Source: Firmicutes bacterium UBA6811 (GTDB lineage: Bacteria; Bacillota; SHA-98; UBA4971). Taken from it: a DNA stretch of 41,344 nucleotides. The notes beneath the pieces are model-generated. The model was not told the DNA's origin, searched no databases, and was given only the letters and a program-made list of their open reading frames with translations. Numbering within the stretch: position 1 is the first letter of the stretch; the number at the start of each line of letters is the position of its first letter. Positions 1 through 7,359 of this stretch are shown piece after piece. The position numbers and the translations under genes are program-made. Where the stretch lies: assembly GCA_002452295.1 (NCBI GenBank), contig DKEX01000029.1, positions 1 through 41,344 of the forward strand, read 5' to 3'.

Positions 1-2
1 GG

Positions 3-320
3 GTGTCGGTTTCCCACTTGTCCGATATTGAGCGGGGGAGGACGAAACCCTCGCTGGAGACATTGACAGCGCTTGCCCGCTGCTACGGTGTAAGTATGGC
101 GGACCTGATGGCAGGCGTCGACTCAGAAGAGGCATCGGCGCCTGCGCAGGTCCTCGGGCTAAGAGAACTGGTTGAGAAGCAGGAGATTCCGGAGGAATGG
201 GTAGAGTTGCTCAGCCGAATTGAGTGGCGAGGCAAGAGGCCGCGGAGCGAGAATGAATGGATGATGCTTTACATGTTCCTCCGGAACCTGCTGGATCGTG
301 ACAACAGAGGGAAACCCTGA
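3..320 (+). CDS. XRE-type HTH transcriptional regulator, 5'-partial
   Basis: This is the C-terminal part of a helix-turn-helix regulator; its beginning lies outside the window. The visible N-terminus (VSVSHLSDIERGRTKPSLETL, then LARCYGVSMADL) is the recognition-helix half of a Cro/CI-type HTH, in which the S-x-L-S-x-I-E-R-G-x-x-x-P pattern is highly typical. About 60 further residues form an acidic, helical C-terminus of unknown role. The GTG at position 3 is almost certainly internal, because the first half of the HTH is missing. It sits upstream of the SIR2 gene in the same direction, but a 214-bp gap makes a shared operon uncertain. Target genes cannot be inferred. Confidence 0.8.
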   Translation: MSVSHLSDIERGRTKPSLETLTALARCYGVSMADLMAGVDSEEASAPAQVLGLRELVEKQEIPEEWVELLSRIEWRGKRPRSENEWMMLYMFLRNLLDRDNRGKP

Positions 321-534
321 TGCTGGGGAGCAGCGCTAGAAGAGTACTTCAAAAGCGCGTGTGCGGCTGCCAGTGATGCCTCCATGGGTTTAACTCCCAA
401 GCTCAGCGGCATGAGGATTGGCCGATATGCGTGGCGCGGCTCGTCTTGGAGGAGACTTCCGGGTAGAATTCCATCAGGACTGACTGGTCCTAATCACGGC
501 ACGGGTCCGAGGTGAGGGTGCGGAGGCGAGAACC

Positions 535-1611
535 GTGATCCCGACAGTGTTCTTCCTGGGTGCAGGCGCGTCTGCTGCTGATGGCGCGCCAGTGATGTCA
601 AAGTACATTGAGGCAATTGAGCGGTGCTTCAGCCACCGGACGGAGTGGCATCCGATTAAGGCGGCGCTTCAGGAATATAATCGCAGTATCTCTCACCCCG
701 GCAAATATCCTGCTCTCAACGATTTTCTCACCTACCTGGATGATCATGTCGTGGCTCGTAAGCGAATTGATGGTTATGACCCACTAACGATACGCTTCAA
801 GCTACTGCGATTGATGTTCGGTCGTCTCACCGAACAGGAAAGGCCACGTCCTCGTTTTACTTGGGGGCAGCACGCCGACGTGGCTCCAATGCCGGCGTTT
901 GATGAGAACGACAACGGTGGGTCGGTGTCAGTGCAACCGGAACGTGCAAGGACTCCTGCAAACCACCGCCTTGCAAGACTCGTAGCTGACTTGGGTGCGA
1001 GGGCAGTCATCTCCACCAACTATGATCTCATCTTCGACCAGGCACTCGAAGATACCGGTGTGCGGCCTGACTACTCTACGGGGTACTCGCGAACTTGCGA
1101 GTACCGTCGGCAAATCAGACTCCTGAAGATCCACGGGTCCGTGAACTGGCTAGTGTGTTCAAAGTGCGGATCCATAGGCGTATGGGGGGACTCATATCCC
1201 ACACAAGCGTTGTGGGCTGAAGAGCGTGTGTACCAGCTCTGTCCCCAATGTCGGTGTGCGGAGTGGCTTGATACTTTGGTAACGCCGACTCGACGGCGGT
1301 CGCAGGAACATCTTGCACTCAACCCAATCTGGGACACCGCACGAACAGAACTGCGCGGCGCAGAGCTCATCATGTTCATTGGGTATTCATTGCCTCCGGA
1401 GGATGAAGATGTACTAAGGCTCCTTCGCGAGGGCATCGATGAAACTGCGAGGGTACTGGTTGTAGATCCGAGTAGTGATACGGTTGCACACCGCGAAGAT
1501 GTTTTTGGACGCTCTCGGGTCACGCCAATCCTCAGGCCCCTTTCAACGCACTTATGGGATGATCCCGAGGTGCGCGGTGCTTTGGAAAAGTTCGGGTTGG
1601 GTCGGAGCTAA
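535..1611 (+). CDS. SIR2-domain protein (NAD-binding, with Cys4 zinc site)
   Basis: This 358-residue protein has the SIR2 hallmarks. A nucleotide-binding GAGAS motif follows a hydrophobic strand near residues 6-13, STNYDLIFD lies near 160-168, and KIHGS near 198-202 carries the presumed catalytic histidine. Two CxxC pairs, C208/C211 and C236/C239, form a likely zinc ribbon, and a C-terminal FIGYSLPPED strand (about 282-291) matches SIR2-like families. The GTG start is supported by GGAGG at 522-526, eight bases upstream. Family knowledge: stand-alone SIR2-like proteins of this size are often NADases or deacetylase-like proteins, and several belong to anti-phage systems. The surrounding toxin-antitoxin debris fits a defence role, but that is inference. 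No HerA or STING partner is visible nearby. The gene looks intact, unlike its neighbours. Confidence 0.85.
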   Translation: MIPTVFFLGAGASAADGAPVMSKYIEAIERCFSHRTEWHPIKAALQEYNRSISHPGKYPALNDFLTYLDDHVVARKRIDGYDPLTIRFKLLRLMFGRLTEQERPRPRFTWGQHADVAPMPAFDENDNGGSVSVQPERARTPANHRLARLVADLGARAVISTNYDLIFDQALEDTGVRPDYSTGYSRTCEYRRQIRLLKIHGSVNWLVCSKCGSIGVWGDSYPTQALWAEERVYQLCPQCRCAEWLDTLVTPTRRRSQEHLALNPIWDTARTELRGAELIMFIGYSLPPEDEDVLRLLREGIDETARVLVVDPSSDTVAHREDVFGRSRVTPILRPLSTHLWDDPEVRGALEKFGLGRS

Positions 1612-1675
1612 CAGAGGCTCAGGATCCCGCCACGCTCTGCTCTGAGAATTCGGAGGCAGGCAAGCCGCCGAGCGT

Positions 1676-1830
1676 GATACCGCAAACATCGACCCGAACC
1701 TCATCGAGCACGCCATCACTCCCCGCACGAAGGCCATCCTCCCGGTGGACGCCTTCGGCCAGCGGACCAGGCTCGATATCATCCGCGACATCGCGGACCG
1801 CTCCAAGACCTGTCTCGGACACGCGCCTCA
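1676..1830 (+). pseudogene. DegT/DnrJ/EryC1-type aminotransferase, internal fragment
   Basis: A roughly 45-residue stretch reads DTANIDPNLIEHAITPRTKA followed by ILPVDAFGQ and LDIIRDIADR. This is the typical central segment of PLP-dependent sugar aminotransferases (the I-T-x-x-T-K-A-I-x-P-V-x-x-F-G-Q pattern). It has no plausible start, and similarity is lost just after IADRS. A second fragment of the same family, from further along the protein, lies on the same strand at 5138-5323. The two may be remnants of one gene broken by the intervening toxin-antitoxin material. Confidence 0.6.
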
Positions 1831-2178
1831 GGGCTGCGCTTCCACATGTCCGTCCTGCGCCGAGTAGACTACTTTTCCTTTGGCGAGGATCTCGTCATGC
1901 AAGAATGTGCCGCGGACGCTCTCATCGATCTCCTCTGGGGAATACGGACGCGGCGAGATGTTGGTATCAACGTGCTCGGTAAGGAGTTTGAGCCCTACTG
2001 CCTCCTTGAAGCGGTCACGTCCGAGGTCCGGGGAGATGATAGCTACGTCTTCTACCGCGCTGAGTTCGGCTTCAAGGAGGGCGACTTCCCCGTGACCGAG
2101 TTCGCGGGGCGCACTGGCCCCGCCCAAGCGTATCTGCCTTTCGAACCCAACAGACGGGCGGCAATGCTTGACAAACAC
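1828..2178 (-). pseudogene. MNT-type nucleotidyltransferase remnant (C-terminal part)
   Basis: On the minus strand, the stretch DVAIISPDLGRDRF, LKLLTEHVDTNISPRPYSPE and DEILAKGKVVYS matches the second half of small MNT-family nucleotidyltransferases. These act as antitoxins or AMP-transferring partners of HEPN proteins. The upstream part, which should carry the GS-x10-DxD active site, is unrecognisable: only the last aspartate-containing strand (DVAIIS) remains. The reading frame is open but the N-terminus looks scrambled, so I call it a relic. A second MNT remnant occurs at 5806-6039 next to an intact HEPN gene. A plus-strand open frame of 152 codons overlaps it but resembles nothing. Confidence 0.5.
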
Positions 2179-2440
2179 GTATGTCCTCTACATGCCCTTT
2201 CGAACTCCGACAGCCAGACGCTGTCCGTGCTTTTTCCTGACACGATATGGCGGAGGAGAATCCTTCGTTCCGTGGAAGCCTACTGTCCGAAGAAGGGGGA
2301 TTAGTGGCGTCCGGGAGGTTCCGCCTCAGAAGGACATGGACAACAGAGGAGTCTTTTCGTCTAGCTCATCCATTGCACAATCCTGGTTCGGGTATGCACA
2401 GATTCTTGATTGACACTGGGATACATACTGTAAGATGGAG

Positions 2441-3022
2441 CTATCTCGCGATTCCCTCGAGTTGGGCGTTCCGGGTAACAAGATAACGAGTATCGGCTGA
2501 GATGCCATCGAGCTTGCTCTCGATGCGCGCGAACCTATCCTTCTGGACCTCTCGGTCATCGAATAGGGCGCGGGTCTTGTCCATAACCTCGCCCTCAATT
2601 CGCGATTCAAGCCTGAGCTGGCCCTTCTCAACCTCTCCGAGATGCGATTCAACGCCACCGAGCCGCAAGCCCAGTTGATCTTGGCCCTTCTCCACATCGC
2701 CGAGACGCGATTCAACGCCATCAAGCCGCAAACCCAGTTGCCCCTGGCCTTTCTCAACCTCTCCGAGACGGGACTCGACGCCGGCAAGCTGCGACGCGAA
2801 CTGAGCCTGGCCATTCTCGACATTGTCGAGGCGTGCTTCCAGACGGCCTTGACCCTTCTCGATGCCCTCGAGACGCACTTCAAGACGACCCTGGCCTTTC
2901 TCAACGTTTCCGAGGCGGGACTCGACTTCACCGAATCCCGAGTCCAGCCGGGCCTGGCCCTCTGTGAGCGTTTGTAGCTGTTGGAGCACCACCTCCTGAA
3001 ACTTTTCGTTATCCACGGTCAT
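2441..3022 (-). CDS. Coiled-coil repeat protein of unknown function
   Basis: This 193-residue protein is built almost entirely of heptads. Residues 19-142 repeat a theme of the form V-E-K-G-Q-x-x-L-x-x-R-L-x-x-V-E-S-x-L-G. VEKGQ-like blocks recur at residues 40, 54, 68, 89, 110 and 131, that is in steps of 14, 14, 21, 21 and 21. The C-terminal 45 residues are charged, without the repeat (RIESKLDGI is a last heptad). There is no signal peptide or membrane segment. The ATG at 3022 follows an AAGGAG on the coding strand with very short spacing, so the start is only fairly secure. Proteins of this form are often trimeric or dimeric coiled coils, but no specific family is recognised. Confidence 0.65.
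   Translation of the reverse strand: MTVDNEKFQEVVLQQLQTLTEGQARLDSGFGEVESRLGNVEKGQGRLEVRLEGIEKGQGRLEARLDNVENGQAQFASQLAGVESRLGEVEKGQGQLGLRLDGVESRLGDVEKGQDQLGLRLGGVESHLGEVEKGQLRLESRIEGEVMDKTRALFDDREVQKDRFARIESKLDGISADTRYLVTRNAQLEGIAR
2597..2968. repeat. Degenerate 42/63-bp tandem repeats inside the coiled-coil gene
   Basis: The heptad blocks of the coiled-coil protein are also visible as DNA repeats. On the plus strand, elements such as GGCCCTTCTC or GGCCTTTCTCAAC, followed by TCCGAGACG-like sequence, recur at 63-bp and 42-bp steps. Unit number could change by slippage without breaking the frame. Confidence 0.7.
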
Positions 3023-3115
3023 CGCTCCTTGAGAAGCCGGCTTGTCATGGCGCCGACAACCAAATTATACCATGAATAGGACCCGAGCACAACTCCCCTA
3101 CGCCAGGGCTCTCTA

Positions 3116-3581
3116 CTACTTCGGGGCTAACGGCGAGTCTGCGGTCTTGCCGGGCTGGATGCGATCAATGATCGGTAATCTCGCGACCTGCGTCATACCG
3201 GTGGTGGTCTCGATTAGCGCGGTGCCCATCGTGTTCCTGGCACTGGTCCATGCCATCACGCTCAGGAGTGCCGGGCGCAGGAAGCCATGAACCCTGATGG
3301 GTGACCGCCTCACACGCAGCCGGATCGGGCTCCCATTCTTCGCAACCAAAGTCGCGCAAGGCACTCAGAGTCTCTGCAGCAACTCCCGGCGCTATCCTCT
3401 GCCTGCGCGTGGCCACCCAGAGAGCGTTCGCGACTTCGTACCAGAAGGTAGGAGGCACAAGGAGCAACATACCTGGCTTGTCGGCTGCCCTGTCACGCAA
3501 CTTGATGACGTCGTGAGTATCCTCCCCGGGAGGCACCCACGATAGGTCCACGGACGCGTCTACCACCACAGACTCCGTCAA
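3116..3581 (-). pseudogene. PIN-domain (VapC-like) toxin, frameshifted
   Basis: The minus strand starts with VVVDASVDLSWV, whose first Asp is the conserved PIN acid. It continues through PPTFWYEVANALWVATRRQR, with the second conserved acid in the Y-E-V-x-N-A-L motif of VapC ribonucleases. After about residue 92 the frame drifts into non-homologous sequence. The expected C-terminal motif, a strand like GTALIETTTGM followed by VARLP, is found in the neighbouring minus frame around 3165-3260. One frameshift near 3300 therefore breaks the gene. The third and fourth active-site acids are not joined to the N-terminal part, so it is unlikely to be active. It begins four bases inside the end of the upstream remnant. 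Confidence 0.6.
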
Positions 3582-3688
3582 CTGCGGCGCCCCTCCTCCC
3601 GCATGGCTCTAATCGCAAGTTCCCGGTCCTGAAAGGGGCCTACGTTTACTAGCGGCGCGGGTTTGCGCCTTCCTTTTGTCTGAAGTGT
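3578..3688 (-). pseudogene. Possible tail of the antitoxin partner of the PIN gene
   Basis: The last ~36 codons before the PIN gene read KGRRKPAPLVNVGPFQDREL and AIRAMREEGRRS. This does not belong to the SelA-like enzyme that precedes it in the same frame. Its position, overlapping the PIN start by four bases, is where a VapB-type antitoxin would end. The identification rests mainly on position. Confidence 0.3.
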
Positions 3689-3715
3689 GTCGCCACTAAA
3701 TGTGCCAGAATGGTG

Positions 3716-3743
3716 TTGACAAATATGGCACGAGTGGTATAAA
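3716..3743 (+). promoter_or_regulatory. Sigma-A-like promoter without a downstream gene
   Basis: TTGACA (3716-3721) and TATAAA (3738-3743) are separated by 16 bp on the plus strand. No plus-strand gene follows. The site lies at the junction where SelA-like homology ends, flanked by short inverted TGTGCCA/TGGCAC words, so it may be left over from an inserted element. It could equally be chance. Confidence 0.3.
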
Positions 3744-3769
3744 TGGTTCCATGAAACGGGTAGCCACGG

Positions 3770-4240
3770 CGATGCATGTCGTCGCATCTCGTTGATCGCC
3801 TTGTCTATCTCCCATAGTTCCGGCCTTCGCACCCCTACGCCCACGGCCCGGTCATCGAGGCCCACTTCGACCAGCCTTGCTCCGGCCGCTCGTATGGCGT
3901 GATCGTAACCGTTGCGATGGCTCCTGCAAATGATCACCTCGCTGGGCATGTCATCCGTACAGGGCAACCTGTCCATTTTTGCAAGATCCAGGCCGGCTAT
4001 GGCGGCAGCCGCCGCCATGGTCAAAGCCGCGGCCGCTCCTGAGGTCACGTATCCTGCTTCCGCGCCCGTGATCCCGCTGATCTTCCTTGATGCAAGCGCC
4101 TGCACTTGCTCTATGGGAACCATCTCACGCGAAGCTTCGCACATGGCCCGGAGGACCTCCTCAGGCAACATGCTGCCCCCTAGCCTCGTGCCAATCCCCA
4201 GTGCGTTGATGATGGGTGTAAGCCCGCAATCTTCGTAGAT
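3770..4240 (-). pseudogene. SelA-like / DgaE-type PLP enzyme, N-terminal fragment
   Basis: The minus strand encodes SIYEDCGLTPIINALGIGTR, then LGGSMLPEEVLRAMCEAS, ITGAEAGYVTSGAAAALTM and VIICRSHRNGYDHAIRAAGA. This is the N-terminal half of the L-seryl-tRNA(Sec) selenium transferase-like family, which includes D-glucosaminate-6-phosphate ammonia-lyase and related PLP enzymes. Family members are about 370 residues. Here homology stops after about 155 residues, before the PLP-binding lysine. An in-frame TGA follows the most likely ATG near 4245, so the natural start is also damaged. The internal ATG at 4171 keeps an open frame that runs into foreign sequence. It is non-functional by sequence. 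Confidence 0.65.
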
Positions 4241-4399
4241 GCTTCACATCTTGAGCCTCCCTCGCTTCTCTGAGCTTACCTGCGCTCGTTGCTGCTGGCT
4301 ATCAACCAACCTTGAGTCAGCCTCGCGCATGTCTACACATTGATCGAAGCCAAATCGCTCAGGATTTTCAACGACAGAAACCACTATCGTTTCAGTGCT

Positions 4400-4427
4400 T
4401 TGAACCGTCCTTTTCGGATGATATAAT
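4400..4427 (+). promoter_or_regulatory. Sigma-A-like promoter of the UPF0175/DUF3368 module
   Basis: TTGAAC (4400-4405) and TATAAT (4422-4427) are separated by 16 bp. They lie about 120 bp upstream of the GTG of the antitoxin gene at 4548, with no other gene between. This is a near-consensus housekeeping promoter in a GC-rich background. Confidence 0.55.
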
Positions 4428-4547
4428 GAATTAAACGGAGTCCCCGGCGCTCCGCAGTGACCCGCCTCAGCGCGGGACGCCGGCAGACATGCGGGCAAAT
4501 AGCGCTGCGTCGGGCAAAAGCGGTTACCTCACAAGGAGGGGTGACTG

Positions 4548-4796
4548 GTGGAGACCACCTTGACCTACCTGGAGGTCCTGTCTCGGGAGAGCAAGAAGCC
4601 CGAAGTTGAGATAATGGCAATGGCACTTCGCGCAGGCCTTCGGCAGTTGTGGCGTGAGCGGACCCTCGGCCGCTATCTACGAGGCGAACTCAGCCGCGAC
4701 GAGGCAGTCGAGCTCGTGGGGATCGACTGGGTCGAGCTGGCGGAGCGGCAGTATGATGCGGCGAAGGAGGATCTCAAATGGGGGCTGGAGCAGTAG
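4548..4796 (+). CDS. Putative antitoxin, UPF0175/VapB-like
   Basis: This small acidic 82-residue protein reads METTLTYLEVLSRESKKPEV, then ALRAGLRQLW and LSRDEAVELVGIDWVELAER. The N-terminal half resembles a DNA-binding antitoxin of the ribbon-helix-helix kind. The second half (R-G-E-L-S-x-D-E-A-V-E-L-V-G-I) matches the UPF0175 pattern of an activation-by-helix motif. The GTG start has AAGGAGG at 4532-4538. It overlaps the next gene by 19 bases, the usual arrangement of an antitoxin followed by its PIN-like toxin. It probably binds its own promoter region and neutralises the toxin, but the partner is truncated. Confidence 0.6.
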   Translation: METTLTYLEVLSRESKKPEVEIMAMALRAGLRQLWRERTLGRYLRGELSRDEAVELVGIDWVELAERQYDAAKEDLKWGLEQ

Positions 4797-5029
4797 GTCC
4801 TGTCGTGGCGGACTCCAGCCCCCTCATCCATCTGGCAGAAATAGGCCTCCTGGGCCTTCTTCGTATGTTTGAGGCGGTTCATGCTCCTGGGGCGGTATGG
4901 TCAGAGACGGTAGGGAAAGGGTTAGCGGAAAATGCCATTGCCCAACTCTATGACCTCAGCAGCCTCTTCGTCACGCGAGCTATAGTAGACCTGGTCATTG
5001 ATGAGCTCCGCAAGTCGTCAGGTCCTTAG
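4778..5029 (+). pseudogene. DUF3368 PIN-like toxin, C-terminally truncated
   Basis: The first ~45 residues (VVADSSPLIHLAEIGLLGLL, then VHAPGAVWSETV) are a clear match to the start of DUF3368 proteins. The D-S-S-P-L-I motif carries the first PIN acid. The family is normally about 150 residues, but here the frame ends after 83, and residues beyond about 60 are no longer typical. The C-terminal acids needed for nuclease activity are therefore absent. Just downstream lies an aminotransferase fragment, which suggests a deletion joined the two. Confidence 0.6.
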
Positions 5030-5137
5030 CAACGACCGGCTCGTGCAAGGCTGCGATGCCTTCTTGCAGTCTAGCAGCGCCCCGAGTTAGTTTGAGGCAC
5101 CACTTCGAAACCACCATACTTTCGGTTTGGTCGGAGC

Positions 5138-5323
5138 ATGTATAACCAGGGACGCGGGGAGGCGAGGGTGTGGCTTTCCCACGAGCGTCTGGGCTACAAC
5201 TACCGGATGGACGACCCTTCGGCCGCGCTCGGGGTCGCGCAGGTGTTGCGCATCGAGGGGATGGGTGCCGACGAGACCGGTTACGTGGCCGAGGTCCTCG
5301 AGCGGGCGCTGGGGGAGGCGTAA
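5138..5323 (+). pseudogene. DegT-type aminotransferase, C-terminal fragment with internal deletion
   Basis: The stretch NQGRGEARVWLSHERLGYN followed by YRMDDPSAALGVAQVLRIE is diagnostic of DegT/DnrJ/EryC1 aminotransferases: the N-Q-G-R and G-x-N-x-R-M-x-x-x-x-A-A-x-G-x-A-Q motifs near residues 215-255 of the family. It then jumps directly to ADETGYVAEVLERAL, which looks like the extreme C-terminus of the same family (Y-V-x-E-x-L-x-x-A-L). About 100 residues are missing between them. Together with the fragment at 1676-1830 it suggests one decayed gene split by about 3.3 kb. Confidence 0.6.
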
Positions 5324-5426
5324 CGGCAGTCAACGCAGTTGCGGGCCGGAAGGCACTGGGTGGTAGCCTTCGGGCTTCGCTGAGGATCGTATCGTCTCCA
5401 ATGCAGGAACTCCCAGCGGTCTCCCG

Positions 5427-5816
5427 CTATGAGCACTGCCTCCTTATGAGGTCGATAATCTCCCATGCCACTCGGAGTGATTCTCCGATCTCCTCGTGGG
5501 GATACTCGGCAGGCGCACCCAAGGGATATCTGCTTTCGATGTAGTACTCGTTGATCCTATCGAGAGCATCCTCATAGTCCCGGAGGTTCAGTCCAAAGTC
5601 GCCTGCCTGGGACGCGAGGGTAATGAGGTCGTGGGTTTTCCTCAGGGCCCACCCATGCTTGAGCAGAAACCCCTTCAGGTACTTCTCCAGCGCTTGCCGG
5701 ATGTGTACAGCAATCACGTCGGTGTAATGGTGCCTGTCATAGAGAAACTGCGCTACTTCGATATCGTGTGAGCCCTTGTCGAGCCGCTCACCATAAGCCC
5801 CCGGGCTATCGCTCAT
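5427..5816 (-). CDS. HEPN-domain protein (toxin of an MNT/HEPN pair)
   Basis: This 129-residue helical protein reads IEVAQFLYDRHHYTDVIAVH, then IRQALEKYLKGFLLKHGW, KTHDLITLA and AWEIIDLIRR. The A-x-H-x-x-Q-A-x-E-K-x-L-K pattern and the following T-H-D-L are the signature of the small HEPN family. These proteins are found with MNT nucleotidyltransferases in type VII toxin-antitoxin systems; many are ribonucleases (R-x4-6-H) silenced by AMPylation. The ATG at 5816 was chosen because it overlaps the end of the upstream nucleotidyltransferase by 11 bases, the normal layout. Longer frames upstream do not match the family. The toxin half looks complete but the partner is not. Confidence 0.75.
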   Translation of the reverse strand: MSDSPGAYGERLDKGSHDIEVAQFLYDRHHYTDVIAVHIRQALEKYLKGFLLKHGWALRKTHDLITLASQAGDFGLNLRDYEDALDRINEYYIESRYPLGAPAEYPHEEIGESLRVAWEIIDLIRRQCS

Positions 5817-6039
5817 GGAGGACCTTCCCTTTCCCGAGGATCTCTCGCAGAAACCCGTCACCTTGCGCAAGGCGAGCTTCGACTTCTCGGGGGGCGTAGA
5901 CCACCGGAGAAACGGGCACATTGCGGATGATGTCCCGCAAGAGGCGGCGCACCTTGAGCCTGCGCTCTAGGGGGCTGTCTGGATCATCCTTCACGATGCG
6001 GGGGCCCGATGCAAGGACTATGGTGAGGCCAAGGATCTC
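5806..6039 (-). pseudogene. MNT nucleotidyltransferase, truncated at the N-terminus
   Basis: The minus frame reads EILGLTIVLASGPRIVKDDP, SPLERRLKVRRLLRDI, VPVSPVVYAPREVEARL and FLREILGKGKVLHER. This is the C-terminal two thirds of a small nucleotidyltransferase: the strand-helix P-L-E-R-R-x-x-V-R-x-x-L, a D-I-I-type segment and the closing L-x-x-I-L-x-x-G-K-V-x-x. An in-frame TAA at 6040-6042 cuts off everything upstream, including the GSxxxG...DxD active site. It cannot be catalytic. A GTG at about 5994 could still start a short product. Confidence 0.6.
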
Positions 6040-6462
6040 TTAACCAAACATGACACGGCGACTCACTGTGCCCCCCTGTTGCGCTATTCCAAAGGAACTG
6101 CGATCCCTTCGCGTCGCGTCGCGTAGCGCAGAAGAGTCCCTTGACCACGGCTTATAATGGGTATGGGCCTGTGTGGGTCGGCGCTGACCAGGCCTCAGTA
6201 CGCCGGGGGGCGAGGCGAACCTGTCATGCTCTGAGAGAGGAGAAACAGCAGTGGCCTGTGGTATAATGACGACAGAGAGAGCTGACAATGAGGTGCCGAC
6301 AGCAGCGCGCGACGACCGTCTTGCGGTCGGTGTACCCGGTTCAGATTATCCGAGTTTCCCTAACGCCGGAGTAAGCCAGGCTGGTGCCGGGGTAGGGTGG
6401 CGCGTTACGTTCTTGACTGTTTGCTGGCCGGCCCTGGGCAGGCGGGCAAGGAGGGGCCTATC

Positions 6463-6780
6463 ATGGAACGCATGGAACTGCGCATATCACATGCGCTGAG
6501 CATGTTGCCTGAGAGCGAGAAGGGCACGTTTTCAAAGGCGATAGCGTCCTCAGCCAAGCTGAGGGTGGCTGTTCTTGAAAAGAGGCTGCGGGAAGCCCGG
6601 GCCATGCTCCGAAAGTTCGAAGATAGGTATGGCAAGGCTTACCCGGATTTCGAAGGGGACTTTCCTGACAGTGCTGACATGCAAAGCCACGAGGACCTTG
6701 CGGAATGGGCGTTTTGGGATCGGGTGGCAAGGGATTGCTTCGCCGCCATAGAGGGCTACAAGCTCCTGACAGGCCAGTGA
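6463..6780 (+). CDS. Probable antitoxin of a TumE-like (DUF6516) module
   Basis: This charged, largely helical 105-residue protein contains LRVAVLEKRLREARAMLRKF, then YGKAYPDFEGDFPD and LAEWAFWDRVARDCFAAIEG. It has no recognisable DNA-binding motif or membrane segment. The ATG at 6463 has a strong AAGGAGGGG at 6448-6456. It ends 13 bases before a gene of the DUF6516/TumE toxin family, and such toxins are normally preceded by their antitoxin. The assignment therefore comes from position and size, not from a known fold. Confidence 0.5.
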   Translation: MERMELRISHALSMLPESEKGTFSKAIASSAKLRVAVLEKRLREARAMLRKFEDRYGKAYPDFEGDFPDSADMQSHEDLAEWAFWDRVARDCFAAIEGYKLLTGQ

Positions 6781-6793
6781 AGGAGACTGCGGC

Positions 6794-7179
6794 ATGGAGT
6801 TCATTGACATGCTGTTTGCCGAATTTGGTGACGTCGTATCAGACGTGGATATTCACTCAGTGTCCACTGAAGAGGAAAGCTACAGGTACATCAAGGTTAC
6901 GGTCAGGCTTGCCGACGGAAGCAGCCTGCGGGTAAGCGAGTTTACTATCCCTGGCGAAGACCCCATTAGGTACAGCTACTACTGGTTAGATAGTGCCAAC
7001 ACCCTTATCGTCGGCTGTGACAATGCCCCCACCACAGAGGGGTCTCCACGTTTCCGCACCACAAGCATCTTCGCCGACAGGATAACGTGTTGCCGTCAGA
7101 GGAACGAAGCCTAAGGGATGTCCTGCACGAGATCCAGCGTCGTATCGGGGGAGGGGCCGGCCCACAGCCCACCCGCTAG
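6794..7179 (+). pseudogene. TumE-like (DUF6516) toxin, single-base frameshift
   Basis: The first ~77 residues include IKVTVRLADGSSLRVSEF, DPIRYSYYWLDS and LIVGCDNAP, typical of the DUF6516/TumE family. In the annotated frame the protein then turns into unrelated sequence and stops at 7114. In the next frame the family motif resumes perfectly: PHHRGVSTFPHHKHL, NVLPSEERSLRDVLHEIQRR, ending at a TAG at 7177-7179. The break is at a run of five C's at about 7026-7030; adding one C restores a 128-residue protein. This may be a true inactivating deletion, a phase-variable tract or a sequencing error. The small basal size and the upstream partner support a toxin-antitoxin module. Confidence 0.7.
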
Positions 7180-7310
7180 TCAGCACGACGGTCCCAATGT
7201 GATCCCTTCTCAAGCCGCTCGACGTACCCTCCATATATCGTAATATACGAATCTCGCAGTAACGCATTACCCCTCCGCGGCCCGACTGTCAAGCCGGCAA
7301 TGCCGTCTTC

Positions 7311-7359
7311 GCGAGTCCGATGGCGGGCCCTACCGGGGCGAGTCCGATGGCAGGTCCTA
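7311..7359. repeat. 22-bp direct repeat, two copies
   Basis: GCGAGTCCGATGGC followed by RGGYCCTA occurs at 7311-7332 and again at 7338-7359, differing at two positions. The repeat lies just beyond the end of the germination operon, where a terminator might be expected. Its role is unknown. Confidence 0.75.

Noticed and set aside
1846..2304. Plus-strand 152-codon protein
   Set aside because: The opposite strand matches an MNT nucleotidyltransferase C-terminus; the plus frame shows no family features.
6141..6158. TTGACC and TATAAT before the 6463 gene as a promoter
   Set aside because: Only six bases separate the two boxes, far from the 16-18 needed; no alternative -35 was found for this TATAAT.
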